64,000 nucleotides of DNA from Marisimplicoccus sp038110465. Lineage in GTDB: Bacteria > Bacteroidota > Bacteroidia > Flavobacteriales > Flavobacteriaceae. Location: assembly GCA_038110465.1 (NCBI GenBank), contig JAYNJU010000001.1, positions 186,001-250,000 of the forward strand. Direction: 5' to 3'. Positions 9,108 to 17,797 of the stretch are shown piece by piece (the first letter of the stretch is position 1; each line of letters begins with the position of its first letter). A program made the translations under genes and the position numbers. The notes beneath the pieces are model-generated. The model was not told the DNA's origin, did no database searches, and worked only from the letters and a program-made list of their open reading frames with translations.

Positions 9108-9887
9108 ATGATCATGTTTTTAGATTTTAATACAATTTTAATTTTAATAGGTATTGGTCTTTTTGCAGGTTTTGTTAATACCCTTGCAGGTGGAGGTTCT
9201 TTGCTCACTCTTCCTATTCTTATCCTTTTTTTGGGCCTTGATGAAGCCACTGCCAATGGAACTAATAGACTAATGGTTATTACAGGTGCTATTGTTGCAA
9301 GTTTTGGATATAGGAGTAAAGGAATAACTACTCATCCTTTTGGACTTTATTTTGGAATAGTTGCAACTCTTGGAGCTATAATTGGGGCAAGAATTGCAAT
9401 AGATATTGATGGAGATACTTTTAAAAGATTTCTTGCCATTATAATGATCACAGTTGGACTAATAATAGTATTTAGATCAAAATCAATTACATCATTAGAA
9501 CTTCCTGAAAGATTATCGGGTAAATATTTAGTATTAGGTTTGATTGGATTTTTTTTTATTGGAATTTACGGTGGTTTTCTTCAAGCAGGAGTTGGAATTA
9601 TTATCATGTTATTATTAACTCAACTTAATAGAATGAATTTATTAAGAACTAATTCTGTAAAAGCTTTTTCTGTATTTATCTATTCAATAGCTGCAGTTTT
9701 AATTTTTGCATTAGAAGGTAAGATTTTATGGTTGGTTGGATTTTGGATGGTATTAGGTTCTGTAGTTGGAGCTTGGATATCAAGTAGATGGTCGGTTAAA
9801 AAAGGTGATAAAGTTATTAGAATTACACTCCTTATTATGGTAACATACATGGCTATTAAACTTTGGATTGACACCTTTAGTATTTAG
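9108..9887 (+). CDS. TauE/SafE (TSUP) family membrane permease
   Basis: The 259-residue inner-membrane protein has about eight hydrophobic segments and the family N-terminal signature AGFVNTLAGGGSLLTLP. A second related half has GIYGGFLQAGVGIIIM. TSUP proteins export or import small sulfur-containing or organic anions such as sulfite, sulfoacetate or thiosulfate. The substrate is not predictable here. Starts at TTG 9102, ATG 9108 and ATG 9114 are all possible; 9108 is chosen as the first ATG. It is a single gene whose last 11 bases overlap the tail of ribB on the other strand. Confidence 0.85.
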   Translation: MIMFLDFNTILILIGIGLFAGFVNTLAGGGSLLTLPILILFLGLDEATANGTNRLMVITGAIVASFGYRSKGITTHPFGLYFGIVATLGAIIGARIAIDIDGDTFKRFLAIIMITVGLIIVFRSKSITSLELPERLSGKYLVLGLIGFFFIGIYGGFLQAGVGIIIMLLLTQLNRMNLLRTNSVKAFSVFIYSIAAVLIFALEGKILWLVGFWMVLGSVVGAWISSRWSVKKGDKVIRITLLIMVTYMAIKLWIDTFSI

Positions 9888-10983
9888 TATACTTTTCTAT
9901 GCTCAGCCCATAACCTGATAAACCTATCCTAGGTTTTTGTTTTGAATTTGTTAAAAGATTAATTTTTGAAATACCAATTTCATGTAATATTTGTGCACCA
10001 ATTCCAAAATCTCTAAAATCAATTTCTGGTTTAACTGAAGGTTCAATTATTGATCTTAATCTATCAATAATATTTTTCGGTGTTTGATTTTGATTTATAA
10101 ATAGAATAGCACCTTTTCCCTCTGAATTTATTTTTTTGAATATCTCATCATGCTTAAGTTCATTGGTACCCTTCAAAATTTTAGTTATTTCATTTTCACT
10201 CATTGATGAGTTTATTCTTGTTAATACTGTTATATCATTGCTCCAATTTCCAAGAGATAATGCAATGTGAACTTGATTATTATTTTTTTGATTAAAAGCT
10301 CTTAACCTATATTCTCCAAAGCTAGTTTTGATATTTTCATCAAATATTTTCTCAATTAGACTATCCTGTTTCATTCTATATGCTATCAAATCTTCAATGG
10401 ATACTATTTTTAAATTAAATTTTTTAGCGACCTCAAAGAGCTCTGGAAGTCTAGACATAGAGCCATCGTCATTCATAATTTCTACAATTACTCCAGCTGA
10501 TTGATAACCAGCTAACCTAGCAAAATCAATTGCAGCTTCAGTATGCCCAGTTCTTCTTAATACGCCTCCCTCTTTTGCAATTAATGGAAATACATGTCCT
10601 GGTCTTTGTAGGTCATCAGGCTTTGTACTACTATCTACTAAAGCTTTAACTGTTTTAGCTCTGTCTGACGCAGAAATTCCTGAAGTCACTCCATTACCTT
10701 TTAAATCAACAGAAACTGTAAAAGCAGTTTCTAGTGGGTCAGTATTATTTGGAACCATTTTTCCTAATCCTAGATTTTTGCAAAGATTCTCAGACATAGG
10801 TACACAAATTAAACCACGACCATATTTTGCCATGAAATTAATTTTATCTGCATTAATTGTATCAGCTGCAGTTACAAAATCTCCTTCATTTTCTCTATTT
10901 TCATCATCTACAACTATTATAATTTCTCCCTTTTTAATAGATTCAATAGCATCTTTGATTTTATCAAGTTTTATATTTGACAT
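9877..10983 (-). CDS. ribB: 3,4-dihydroxy-2-butanone 4-phosphate synthase with degenerate GTP cyclohydrolase II domain
   Basis: The N-terminal half (residues 1-205) is a complete DHBP synthase with DDENRENEGDF (26-36) and RTGHTEAAIDFARLAG (about 143-158); it makes the four-carbon precursor of riboflavin from ribulose 5-phosphate. The C-terminal half is recognisably GTP cyclohydrolase II-like (RDFGIGAQIL, GLSGYGLSI). It has lost the zinc cysteines: the usual SEC...CDC pattern is absent and the EGRGIGL segment is replaced. The second activity should therefore be missing. It is the last gene of ftsK-lolA-lptG-ribB, starting directly at the lptG stop. Another gene outside the window would have to supply GTP cyclohydrolase II. 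Confidence 0.9.
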   Translation of the reverse strand: MSNIKLDKIKDAIESIKKGEIIIVVDDENRENEGDFVTAADTINADKINFMAKYGRGLICVPMSENLCKNLGLGKMVPNNTDPLETAFTVSVDLKGNGVTSGISASDRAKTVKALVDSSTKPDDLQRPGHVFPLIAKEGGVLRRTGHTEAAIDFARLAGYQSAGVIVEIMNDDGSMSRLPELFEVAKKFNLKIVSIEDLIAYRMKQDSLIEKIFDENIKTSFGEYRLRAFNQKNNNQVHIALSLGNWSNDITVLTRINSSMSENEITKILKGTNELKHDEIFKKINSEGKGAILFINQNQTPKNIIDRLRSIIEPSVKPEIDFRDFGIGAQILHEIGISKINLLTNSKQKPRIGLSGYGLSIEKYTKY

Positions 10984-12413
10984 TATCTTTTAATTTTTTT
11001 AATTATAACAGATAACCTTTCCCATATTGAAAAATCAAACTGTCTGTCCAAAGAAACAATTCTAGTTAGATAAATAGCAAAAGGTGCAATTATAAAAGTT
11101 GAGATCCAGCTTCCAATAAATGGACTTAATGAACTGTCTTCAGCTGCATTTTTTCCAAATACACCTATATAATGATAAGTTAGAAATATTACAATTGAAA
11201 GAACTAATGGTAAACCTAAACCACCTTTTCTAATTATAGCACCAAGAGATGCGCCAATTAGAAATAAAAAAATACATGCAAAGATTAAGCTATACCTTTC
11301 ATTGATAGTAAGCTTATGAAGATTTATAAGTTTTTGTTGAAGAAAAAAAGTTTTTTTCTTATTGTCTAATTGTCTTAAGTAAATATCAACTTCATTATCA
11401 GCTCTGCTTAAAACATTATTAATTTCATATGGTTCAGGGTCATCAAGTAATTCAATAAACGAATATTTAAAAACTTCTGTTGAAATTTCTAATTGATCAG
11501 AGTTTAAATTCGGAAGTTTTCTAATAGTATGACCAGAAATAAAACTTTGACCAAAAATTTCTTGATCTCTTTGGAACTTTTGATCTAATGTGTCTGAACT
11601 TATTTTTAATTCATTGACTTTTTGCATCTTATAAGTTGACCTATAATTCTCTTCATCAAGATTAACATTGTTAAATTCTGAAATATCAATATTTAATACA
11701 TATTCTTCAAATGAAGCTCTAGTATGAGGATGTTTTTCTTTGTCTGCGGCTTTAGCAGGTTTAATATCTTCGTATCTATTTCCATTTTTTAATACTAATT
11801 GAAGATAATTATCATTTGAATTTCTTACCTCACCAGACTCAGCTTTTATTACAAGCCTATTAATTTCATCTTCAGAAATTGAATGAAGAATGATATCTTC
11901 AAGAAACTGTTCGTTATCACCATATTTTCTTGCAACTTTTATATTAAGATCACCTATATCATTAAATATTCCCTCTCTTATACTCAAGGTTGGTTTGAGT
12001 TTTGCAAGATTCTTTCTAAGATTATATGATTTTAATTCACCAAATGTAACAACATGATTAGAGAAATAATAGGAGCTTATACCTAAAAAAATATGAAAAA
12101 TAAATAAAGCAATCATACTTCTAACTATTGAAATTCCATTCGATTTCATGGCTATAAATTCATATTTTTCAGACAGAGTGCCATAAGTAGTTAAAGATGC
12201 TAGAAGAATTGAAAGTGGAAGAACTAGAGGTACAAGCTTTGGTGAAAAATAAATAAAGAACTTACCAATTGTTAAAATATCTAAACCCTTTCCTGCTAAT
12301 TCATCTATATATAGCCAAAAAGTCTGAATTATAAATATCAAAAAGCAAATAGCAAAAACACCAACAAATCTTGAGAGATAAAATTTTAATATGTACTTAT
12401 CTAAGATTTTCAA
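10983..12413 (-). CDS. LptF/LptG family permease (YjgP/YjgQ)
   Basis: The 476-residue inner-membrane protein has three hydrophobic segments at the N-terminus, a long periplasmic domain (about residues 110-370) and three more at the C-terminus, which is the LptF/LptG layout. These subunits work with the LptB ATPase to lift lipopolysaccharide toward the outer membrane. Bacteroidota homologues are longer than the roughly 360 residues of enterobacteria, so the size is normal. The only plausible start is TTG at 12413, overlapping the lolA stop as TTGA; an in-frame stop lies just upstream. It is placed between lolA and ribB. Which of LptF or LptG it represents cannot be told. Confidence 0.88.
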   Translation of the reverse strand: MKILDKYILKFYLSRFVGVFAICFLIFIIQTFWLYIDELAGKGLDILTIGKFFIYFSPKLVPLVLPLSILLASLTTYGTLSEKYEFIAMKSNGISIVRSMIALFIFHIFLGISSYYFSNHVVTFGELKSYNLRKNLAKLKPTLSIREGIFNDIGDLNIKVARKYGDNEQFLEDIILHSISEDEINRLVIKAESGEVRNSNDNYLQLVLKNGNRYEDIKPAKAADKEKHPHTRASFEEYVLNIDISEFNNVNLDEENYRSTYKMQKVNELKISSDTLDQKFQRDQEIFGQSFISGHTIRKLPNLNSDQLEISTEVFKYSFIELLDDPEPYEINNVLSRADNEVDIYLRQLDNKKKTFFLQQKLINLHKLTINERYSLIFACIFLFLIGASLGAIIRKGGLGLPLVLSIVIFLTYHYIGVFGKNAAEDSSLSPFIGSWISTFIIAPFAIYLTRIVSLDRQFDFSIWERLSVIIKKIKR

Positions 12414-13033
12414 TTTTCAATTATTAAATAATTTGGATATTTATTTGAATCAAATTTAAATAAAGAGGGAGTAAGTTTTAAATTGAAACTATAAGAAATT
12501 GTTAAAAAACTATTTATTAAAATATTATTAGAGTCTGATAAGTCAATTTTCTCTACTGAAAAATTTTCTTTATTTATTTTGACTTTAAAAAGTAAATTCG
12601 GATTAATTGTATCATGTGCATTTAAATAATATGATAAAGTATCTGTCGTTTCAATTTCAATAAAAAAATCTTTGCTTAATCTTTTGAGAATTTGGTCAGG
12701 TATTAAATTTAAAAAATAACTTTCATCTGAGCTTTTTATTATTTCTTTATTCTCATGTACAATTGTATAAAAAAAAATGCCATCATATAGTTGATCAATC
12801 TCATCTGTTTTAATAATATACTTGCCTTTTTCAAAAAAATACTCTCCATATATTGGGAACAAATCACTTTGGGTATCTGACACAATTTTAAAGTTGTAGT
12901 AAGCATTTTGAATTTCAAAAATGTTTTTCTCTACTTTATTTAATATATCAAGTCCAGATACTTGACTTTGTAGATCTATTATTCCAATAAAAAAAATAAT
13001 TAAAAGCTTTATAAATTTATTTTTTAAAATCAT
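12410..13033 (-). CDS. lolA: LolA-like outer-membrane lipoprotein carrier
   Basis: The 207-residue protein has an N-terminal hydrophobic leader (residues 9-22) and a LolA-like pattern of strands: SGLDILNKVEKN, then NAYYNFKIVS and YGEYFFEKGKYIIKT. LolA carries lipoproteins across the periplasm to the outer membrane. Sequence identity to enterobacterial LolA is low, and much of the confidence comes from position between ftsK and lptG, the standard Flavobacteria order. It overlaps ftsK by 17 bases at its start and lptG by four bases at its end. Confidence 0.8.
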   Translation of the reverse strand: MILKNKFIKLLIIFFIGIIDLQSQVSGLDILNKVEKNIFEIQNAYYNFKIVSDTQSDLFPIYGEYFFEKGKYIIKTDEIDQLYDGIFFYTIVHENKEIIKSSDESYFLNLIPDQILKRLSKDFFIEIETTDTLSYYLNAHDTINPNLLFKVKINKENFSVEKIDLSDSNNILINSFLTISYSFNLKLTPSLFKFDSNKYPNYLIIEN

Positions 13034-15278
13034 TTAATAAGTTTTCTAATGAATTTAAATCTGATATTAGAACTTGTCTAGGTTTGCTGCCCTCGAATGG
13101 ACCAACAATCCCAGCATCTTCCATCTGATCAATTAATCTTCCAGCTCTATTATATCCTAATTTTAATTTTCTTTGAAGTAAGGAAGCTGAGCCTTGTTGG
13201 TTTAATACAATCACTCTGGCTGCTTCATCAAACATTTCATCTCTATCTTCTGCTAAAATATCAGATACACTTGAAAAATCATCCTTTGAAAATTCTGGAA
13301 GTAAATGTGCTATTGGATAACCAGTCTGTGATCCAATATATTCAGATAAACTTTCAACTTCTGATGTATCAATAAAGCCACATTGAATTCTTGTTAGCTC
13401 ATTAGATTGGGAAAACAATAGATCACCTCTACCAATTAGCTGTTCTGCTCCTCCTGAATCTAAAATAGTTCTAGAATCAATTTTAGAGGTAACTCTAAAA
13501 GCAATTCTAGCTGGAAAATTTGCTTTTATAAGACCCGTAATAACATTTACAGAAGGTCTTTGTGTTGCAATAACTAAATGAATACCAACAGCTCTTGATA
13601 ATTGAGCTAATCTAGCAAGTGGAGTCTCTACTTCTTTTCCTGCTGTCATAATAAGGTCGGCAAATTCATCAATAACTAAAACTATATAAGGAAGATATGA
13701 ATGGCCATTCTCTGGATTTAATTTTTTTGAAATAAACTTCTCATTATATTCTTTTATATTCCTGGTCATTGCATCTTTTAATAGTTCGTATCTATTGTCC
13801 ATCTCTATACATAGAGAATTTAGAGTATTTATTACTTTATTATTATCAATAATTATTGAATCATCAGTATCAGGTAATTTGGCTAGATAATGTCTTTCAA
13901 TCTTATTGTAAATAGATAACTCAATTTTTTTTGGATCAACTAATACAAATTTTACCTCAGCTGGATGCTTTTTATATAGTATTGAAGTAATAATAGCATT
14001 TATACCAACTGATTTTCCTTGACCAGTAGCTCCAGCCATTAAAAGATGTGGCATTTTGGTTAAATCAGCAATAAAGGTCTCATTGCTTATTGTTTTTCCA
14101 ATAGCAACGGGGAGCTCCAACTCTGATTCAATGAATTTTTTTGAAGATAAAAGTGATTTCATTGAAACTATTGATTTTTTCTTATTTGGAACCTCGATTC
14201 CAATTGTTCCTTTTCCAGGAATTGGAGCAATAATTCTAATTCCTAATGCTGAAAGTGATAAAGCAATATCATCTTCAAGATTTTTGATTTTTGAAATTCT
14301 TACTCCAGCATCTGGAATAATTTCATATAAAGTTACAGTTGGACCAATGGTAGCTTTAATTTGTTTTATTCCAATATTATAATTTTTAAGAGTCTCAACA
14401 ATTTTCTCTTTATTTGACTCAAGTTCATCTTTATCAATTTTAATAGATCCATCTCCATAATCTTTTAATAAATCAAGATTCGGATTTTTAAAGTTTCTTA
14501 GCTCTAAAGTCGGATCATATTTAGTAGAATCAGATTTAACAAATTCAATATTTTTTGTTCCAACCTCTTCAAAATTTATTTCTTCAACTTCAATAGAAAT
14601 ATCTTCTTTGATATTTTCAGATTCTATTTCTTCTTCAAATCCTGGTTGATCATTATAGTCATTTTCTTCATGCTCATGGTTATCTTTTAGATCTACACTT
14701 TTAGTATCTTCTTTTTTAAATGAAAATAAGTTTGAAATACTTTTAAATTTTTCAAAAATTAAATAAGGTGTAATGTTCCACAATAAAGCAATAGAAATAA
14801 TAGGTATAAAAATTATTAAGAGTAAAATACCAGTTCTTCCTAAATAAAGTTCTAAAAGATTATTAATGCCAAACCCAATAACTCCAGATTGAATAGAAAT
14901 AAAATCTTTTAAATATCCACTAAGAAGAATAAGCCATAAGAGAGTTAGTAATAGCCAATTAATTTTATTGATTAGGTACATAAACCTTTTTTTAAAAAGA
15001 ATAGTATATGAAACAACAAAAATTAAAATAGGTATGATGAAACTTGCAACTCCAAAAAGTTCAAATATGAAAAGATGACTAATATATGCTCCAATCTTAC
15101 CCAGAATATTCTGTACTTTAATATTCTTATCTAGCAGCATATCTACACTGCTTTGATCTGTTTTCCAGTTAAATAAATATGAAATAAAAGAAATAAGAAG
15201 AAAAATAGAAATTAAAAGTAAGATGTATCCAAAGACAACTTTTAAATCATTTTTTTTTGCATTTTTCTTACTACTCAT
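13017..15278 (-). CDS. ftsK: DNA translocase FtsK/SpoIIIE
   Basis: The 753-residue FtsK has about four N-terminal membrane segments (residues 13-170) and an acidic linker rich in Glu and Asp (about 195-250). The motor domain follows, with Walker A GATGQGKS (about 416-423) and Walker B VLVIDEFADLIM. A C-terminal winged-helix gamma domain (LLQRKLKLGYNRAGRLIDQME) reads KOPS sites. It anchors at the septum and pumps chromosome ends to the dif site for resolution. It is the first gene of the ftsK-lolA-lptG-ribB unit. A TATTTTTG box lies 17 bases upstream. Confidence 0.96.
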   Translation of the reverse strand: MSSKKNAKKNDLKVVFGYILLLISIFLLISFISYLFNWKTDQSSVDMLLDKNIKVQNILGKIGAYISHLFIFELFGVASFIIPILIFVVSYTILFKKRFMYLINKINWLLLTLLWLILLSGYLKDFISIQSGVIGFGINNLLELYLGRTGILLLIIFIPIISIALLWNITPYLIFEKFKSISNLFSFKKEDTKSVDLKDNHEHEENDYNDQPGFEEEIESENIKEDISIEVEEINFEEVGTKNIEFVKSDSTKYDPTLELRNFKNPNLDLLKDYGDGSIKIDKDELESNKEKIVETLKNYNIGIKQIKATIGPTVTLYEIIPDAGVRISKIKNLEDDIALSLSALGIRIIAPIPGKGTIGIEVPNKKKSIVSMKSLLSSKKFIESELELPVAIGKTISNETFIADLTKMPHLLMAGATGQGKSVGINAIITSILYKKHPAEVKFVLVDPKKIELSIYNKIERHYLAKLPDTDDSIIIDNNKVINTLNSLCIEMDNRYELLKDAMTRNIKEYNEKFISKKLNPENGHSYLPYIVLVIDEFADLIMTAGKEVETPLARLAQLSRAVGIHLVIATQRPSVNVITGLIKANFPARIAFRVTSKIDSRTILDSGGAEQLIGRGDLLFSQSNELTRIQCGFIDTSEVESLSEYIGSQTGYPIAHLLPEFSKDDFSSVSDILAEDRDEMFDEAARVIVLNQQGSASLLQRKLKLGYNRAGRLIDQMEDAGIVGPFEGSKPRQVLISDLNSLENLLNDFKK

Positions 15279-15294
15279 TAGTAGGATGTTATAT

Positions 15295-15302
15295 CAAAAA
15301 TA
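15295..15302 (-). promoter_or_regulatory. -7 promoter box of the ftsK operon
   Basis: TATTTTTG on the minus strand fits TAnnTTTG and ends 17 bases before the ftsK start. The -33 position falls at the 3' end of the nhaC gene and shows no clear TTTG, so the call rests on the -7 box alone. Confidence 0.35.
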
Positions 15303-15321
15303 CAAATATGAGATTAGATAA

Positions 15322-16773
15322 TTAATTTTTATCAACTAAACTCTTGATTTTAATTCCAAAAGCTGCAAATATTAGTGTCATGAAAGGACTGATCCAGTTA
15401 AAAATTGCGTAAATAAAATATTCTGCAACACTTACACCAAGAACAGTTGAATGATATGCACCACATGAATTCCAGGGGATCAGAGCTGAAGTAACAGTTG
15501 CTGAATCTTCAAGTGTTCTGCTGAGATTTTCTGGCGCAAGGTTTTTATCCTTGAAGGCTTTATCAAACATTTTTCCAGATACAACAATTGATAAATACTG
15601 ATCTGATGCAGTTAAATTTAAAGCAAGACAAGATGCAACAGTACTAGCAAAAAGTTTAAATACATTATCAGCCCAATTTAGAAGAGCTCTACTAATTGTT
15701 TTTATAGCACCAATAGCATCCATAGATCCTCCAAAAATCATAGTTGCCATAACCAGAAAAATTGTATTTAACATTCCTAACATCCCACCTGTAGAAAATA
15801 GCTCGTTTAATATATCACTATTGGTATCAATCGAAACATTTGAAGTTATAGTATCTATTATAACTTTATAAGTTGCAACAAAAGAGTTGGAGCTAGTTTC
15901 AGATAATTGTTGTATTATTTGAGGTTGAAAAATTATTGAAAATAATGCGCCAAGAAGTGTCCCAATAGTTAATGCCTTTATTGGAGAGGTTTTTTTAATA
16001 ATCATAAAGATTACTAATAAAGGAACTATAAATAAAATAATATTGATATTAAAGGTTTGATTTATTGTATCAATCAAAAAAGAATTATCTGTAGTACCAG
16101 TAGAAGTTTGCATAATTCCTAATATTACAAATACGATTAAAGTAATTGCAATGCTTGGAACTGTAGTCAAAGTAAGATATTTTATGTGTCTAAATAAATC
16201 AACTTTTGATACAGCAGCAGCTAAATTTGTTGTATCACTTAATGGTGATAACTTATCCCCAAAATAAGCTCCAGCTATCACAGCACCTCCAACCATTCCT
16301 GCAGGAATCTCTAATGCTTTCCCAATTCCTACAAGAGCAATACCTACAGTTGCTGATGTAGTCCAGCTACTGCCTGTTGCAATAGATATAATTGAACATA
16401 TTATAACACAGGCAGGAAGAAAAATATTTGGGTCTAAAATTTTTAAACCATAATAAACCATAGATGGTATAATTCCACTTATCATCCATGTACCTGCTAG
16501 GGCACCAACCCATAACAAAATAATTAGAGCAGGAGTAACAGATTTTATACTATTGGAAATACTTTTAATTACATCTTTATATGAAACTCCAAATTTAGAT
16601 CCAACTAAAGCAGCGAAAGCTCCACTAATGATTAAAATAAATTGACTTGAACCAGCTAATGGATCCGCATCGTATAAAAAAACATTAGCATATAAATTAA
16701 ATGATAACAAAGTAACAAGAAATATCAATGGTAAAACTGCGCTTGCTAAAGGAATATTTTTTTTTGCTGACAT
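15322..16773 (-). CDS. nhaC: NhaC family Na+/H+ antiporter
   Basis: The 483-residue polytopic inner-membrane protein of the NhaC family contains GAVIAGAYFGDKLSPLSDTTNLAAA in two adjoining conserved pieces (about residues 162-186) and the C-terminal SATVTSALIPWNSCGAYH. It exchanges sodium for protons, or in some relatives malate and lactate are coupled, so the exact exchange is not certain. It is a single gene, divergent from tilS and upstream of ftsK on the same strand with a 43-base gap. A sodium antiporter agrees with a marine, sodium-cycling organism. Confidence 0.9.
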   Translation of the reverse strand: MSAKKNIPLASAVLPLIFLVTLLSFNLYANVFLYDADPLAGSSQFILIISGAFAALVGSKFGVSYKDVIKSISNSIKSVTPALIILLWVGALAGTWMISGIIPSMVYYGLKILDPNIFLPACVIICSIISIATGSSWTTSATVGIALVGIGKALEIPAGMVGGAVIAGAYFGDKLSPLSDTTNLAAAVSKVDLFRHIKYLTLTTVPSIAITLIVFVILGIMQTSTGTTDNSFLIDTINQTFNINIILFIVPLLVIFMIIKKTSPIKALTIGTLLGALFSIIFQPQIIQQLSETSSNSFVATYKVIIDTITSNVSIDTNSDILNELFSTGGMLGMLNTIFLVMATMIFGGSMDAIGAIKTISRALLNWADNVFKLFASTVASCLALNLTASDQYLSIVVSGKMFDKAFKDKNLAPENLSRTLEDSATVTSALIPWNSCGAYHSTVLGVSVAEYFIYAIFNWISPFMTLIFAAFGIKIKSLVDKN

Positions 16774-16867
16774 TGTATTGCTAAATATATTGAACTACTA
16801 TATAAAAAAAAAATAACGTAGGATGATTTCATTAAGCTATTGAATAAAACTTTAATATTTTTACTTA

Positions 16868-17797
16868 ATGAACCATAAAATTTTAAAAAACTTTTCTAAT
16901 AAAATTGATTCCATTAAAAAAAGTAATTTTCTTGTTGCTGTAAGTGGAGGAGTGGATAGCATGGTTTTAGCATCTCTGTTTAAATTTAATAATATAAATT
17001 TTTCTATTGCCCATTGTAATTTTCAATTAAGAGAAGAAGATAGTAATTCCGATGAAAAATTTGTTATAGAATGGTGTAAAGCAGAAAATGTAAAAATTTT
17101 TGTAAAAAGATTTAATACAAGACAATACTGTAAAGAAAATAAATTAGGAATTCAAGAAGGAGCTAGAAATTTAAGATATTCATGGTTTAAAGATCTTTTC
17201 AAAGAATATAGATTTAATTATATAGTAACTGCTCATCATTTAGACGATCAACTAGAAACATTTTTAATAAATGCTACAAGAGGCTCTGGATTAAATGGTT
17301 TAATAGGAATTCCTAATGAATCTAATTTTTTATTTAGGCCATTACTTGATGAACTTAAATTTGATATAATAGATTATGCAAAACAGAATAATATTGAGTA
17401 TAGAGAAGATATTTCAAATAATAAGAATAACTATTTTAGGAATATAATTAGGAATTCAGTAATTCCTATATTTAAAGACTTTGATGATAATGTAATGTTA
17501 AAGTTTAAAACAACTTTAAATAATCTAAATTCTACTAAGATATTTGTTGACAGTATTATTGAAAACACTAAGAAAGATATATTTATAACTTCTGATAAAT
17601 CAATTTTAATAAATATTGATAAATTGAAGACTTTAAAGCCACTTGATTTTTTTATTCATAATTTATTTAATACATATGGTTTTGATTATAAAGAAGTAAT
17701 TAAAATATTTGATTCAGAATCAGGTAAATTTCTACTCTCGAAAACTCATAAAATTAAGAAGTCAAAAAATAATTTAATTTTAACACTAAATGATTAA
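16868..17797 (+). CDS. tilS: tRNA(Ile)-lysidine synthetase, short form
   Basis: The PP-loop motif SGGVDS (residues 26-31) and downstream TAHHLDDQLETFLINATRGSG in two adjoining conserved pieces identify TilS. It attaches lysine to C34 of tRNA-Ile(CAU) so that it reads AUA, a frequent codon in this AT-rich genome. At 309 residues it lacks the full C-terminal domain of typical proteins of about 430 residues and resembles the short form known from Aquifex. It is not broken: the stop lies inside a clean four-base-type junction with dsbD, which starts eight bases earlier. tilS and dsbD are coupled. Confidence 0.92.
   Translation: MNHKILKNFSNKIDSIKKSNFLVAVSGGVDSMVLASLFKFNNINFSIAHCNFQLREEDSNSDEKFVIEWCKAENVKIFVKRFNTRQYCKENKLGIQEGARNLRYSWFKDLFKEYRFNYIVTAHHLDDQLETFLINATRGSGLNGLIGIPNESNFLFRPLLDELKFDIIDYAKQNNIEYREDISNNKNNYFRNIIRNSVIPIFKDFDDNVMLKFKTTLNNLNSTKIFVDSIIENTKKDIFITSDKSILINIDKLKTLKPLDFFIHNLFNTYGFDYKEVIKIFDSESGKFLLSKTHKIKKSKNNLILTLND

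Noticed and set aside
7790..9887. Glycerate kinase and TauE/SafE permease as a sulfonate-degrading unit
   Set aside because: They are separated by a terminator and a tRNA on the other strand, and no sulfonate enzymes are nearby.
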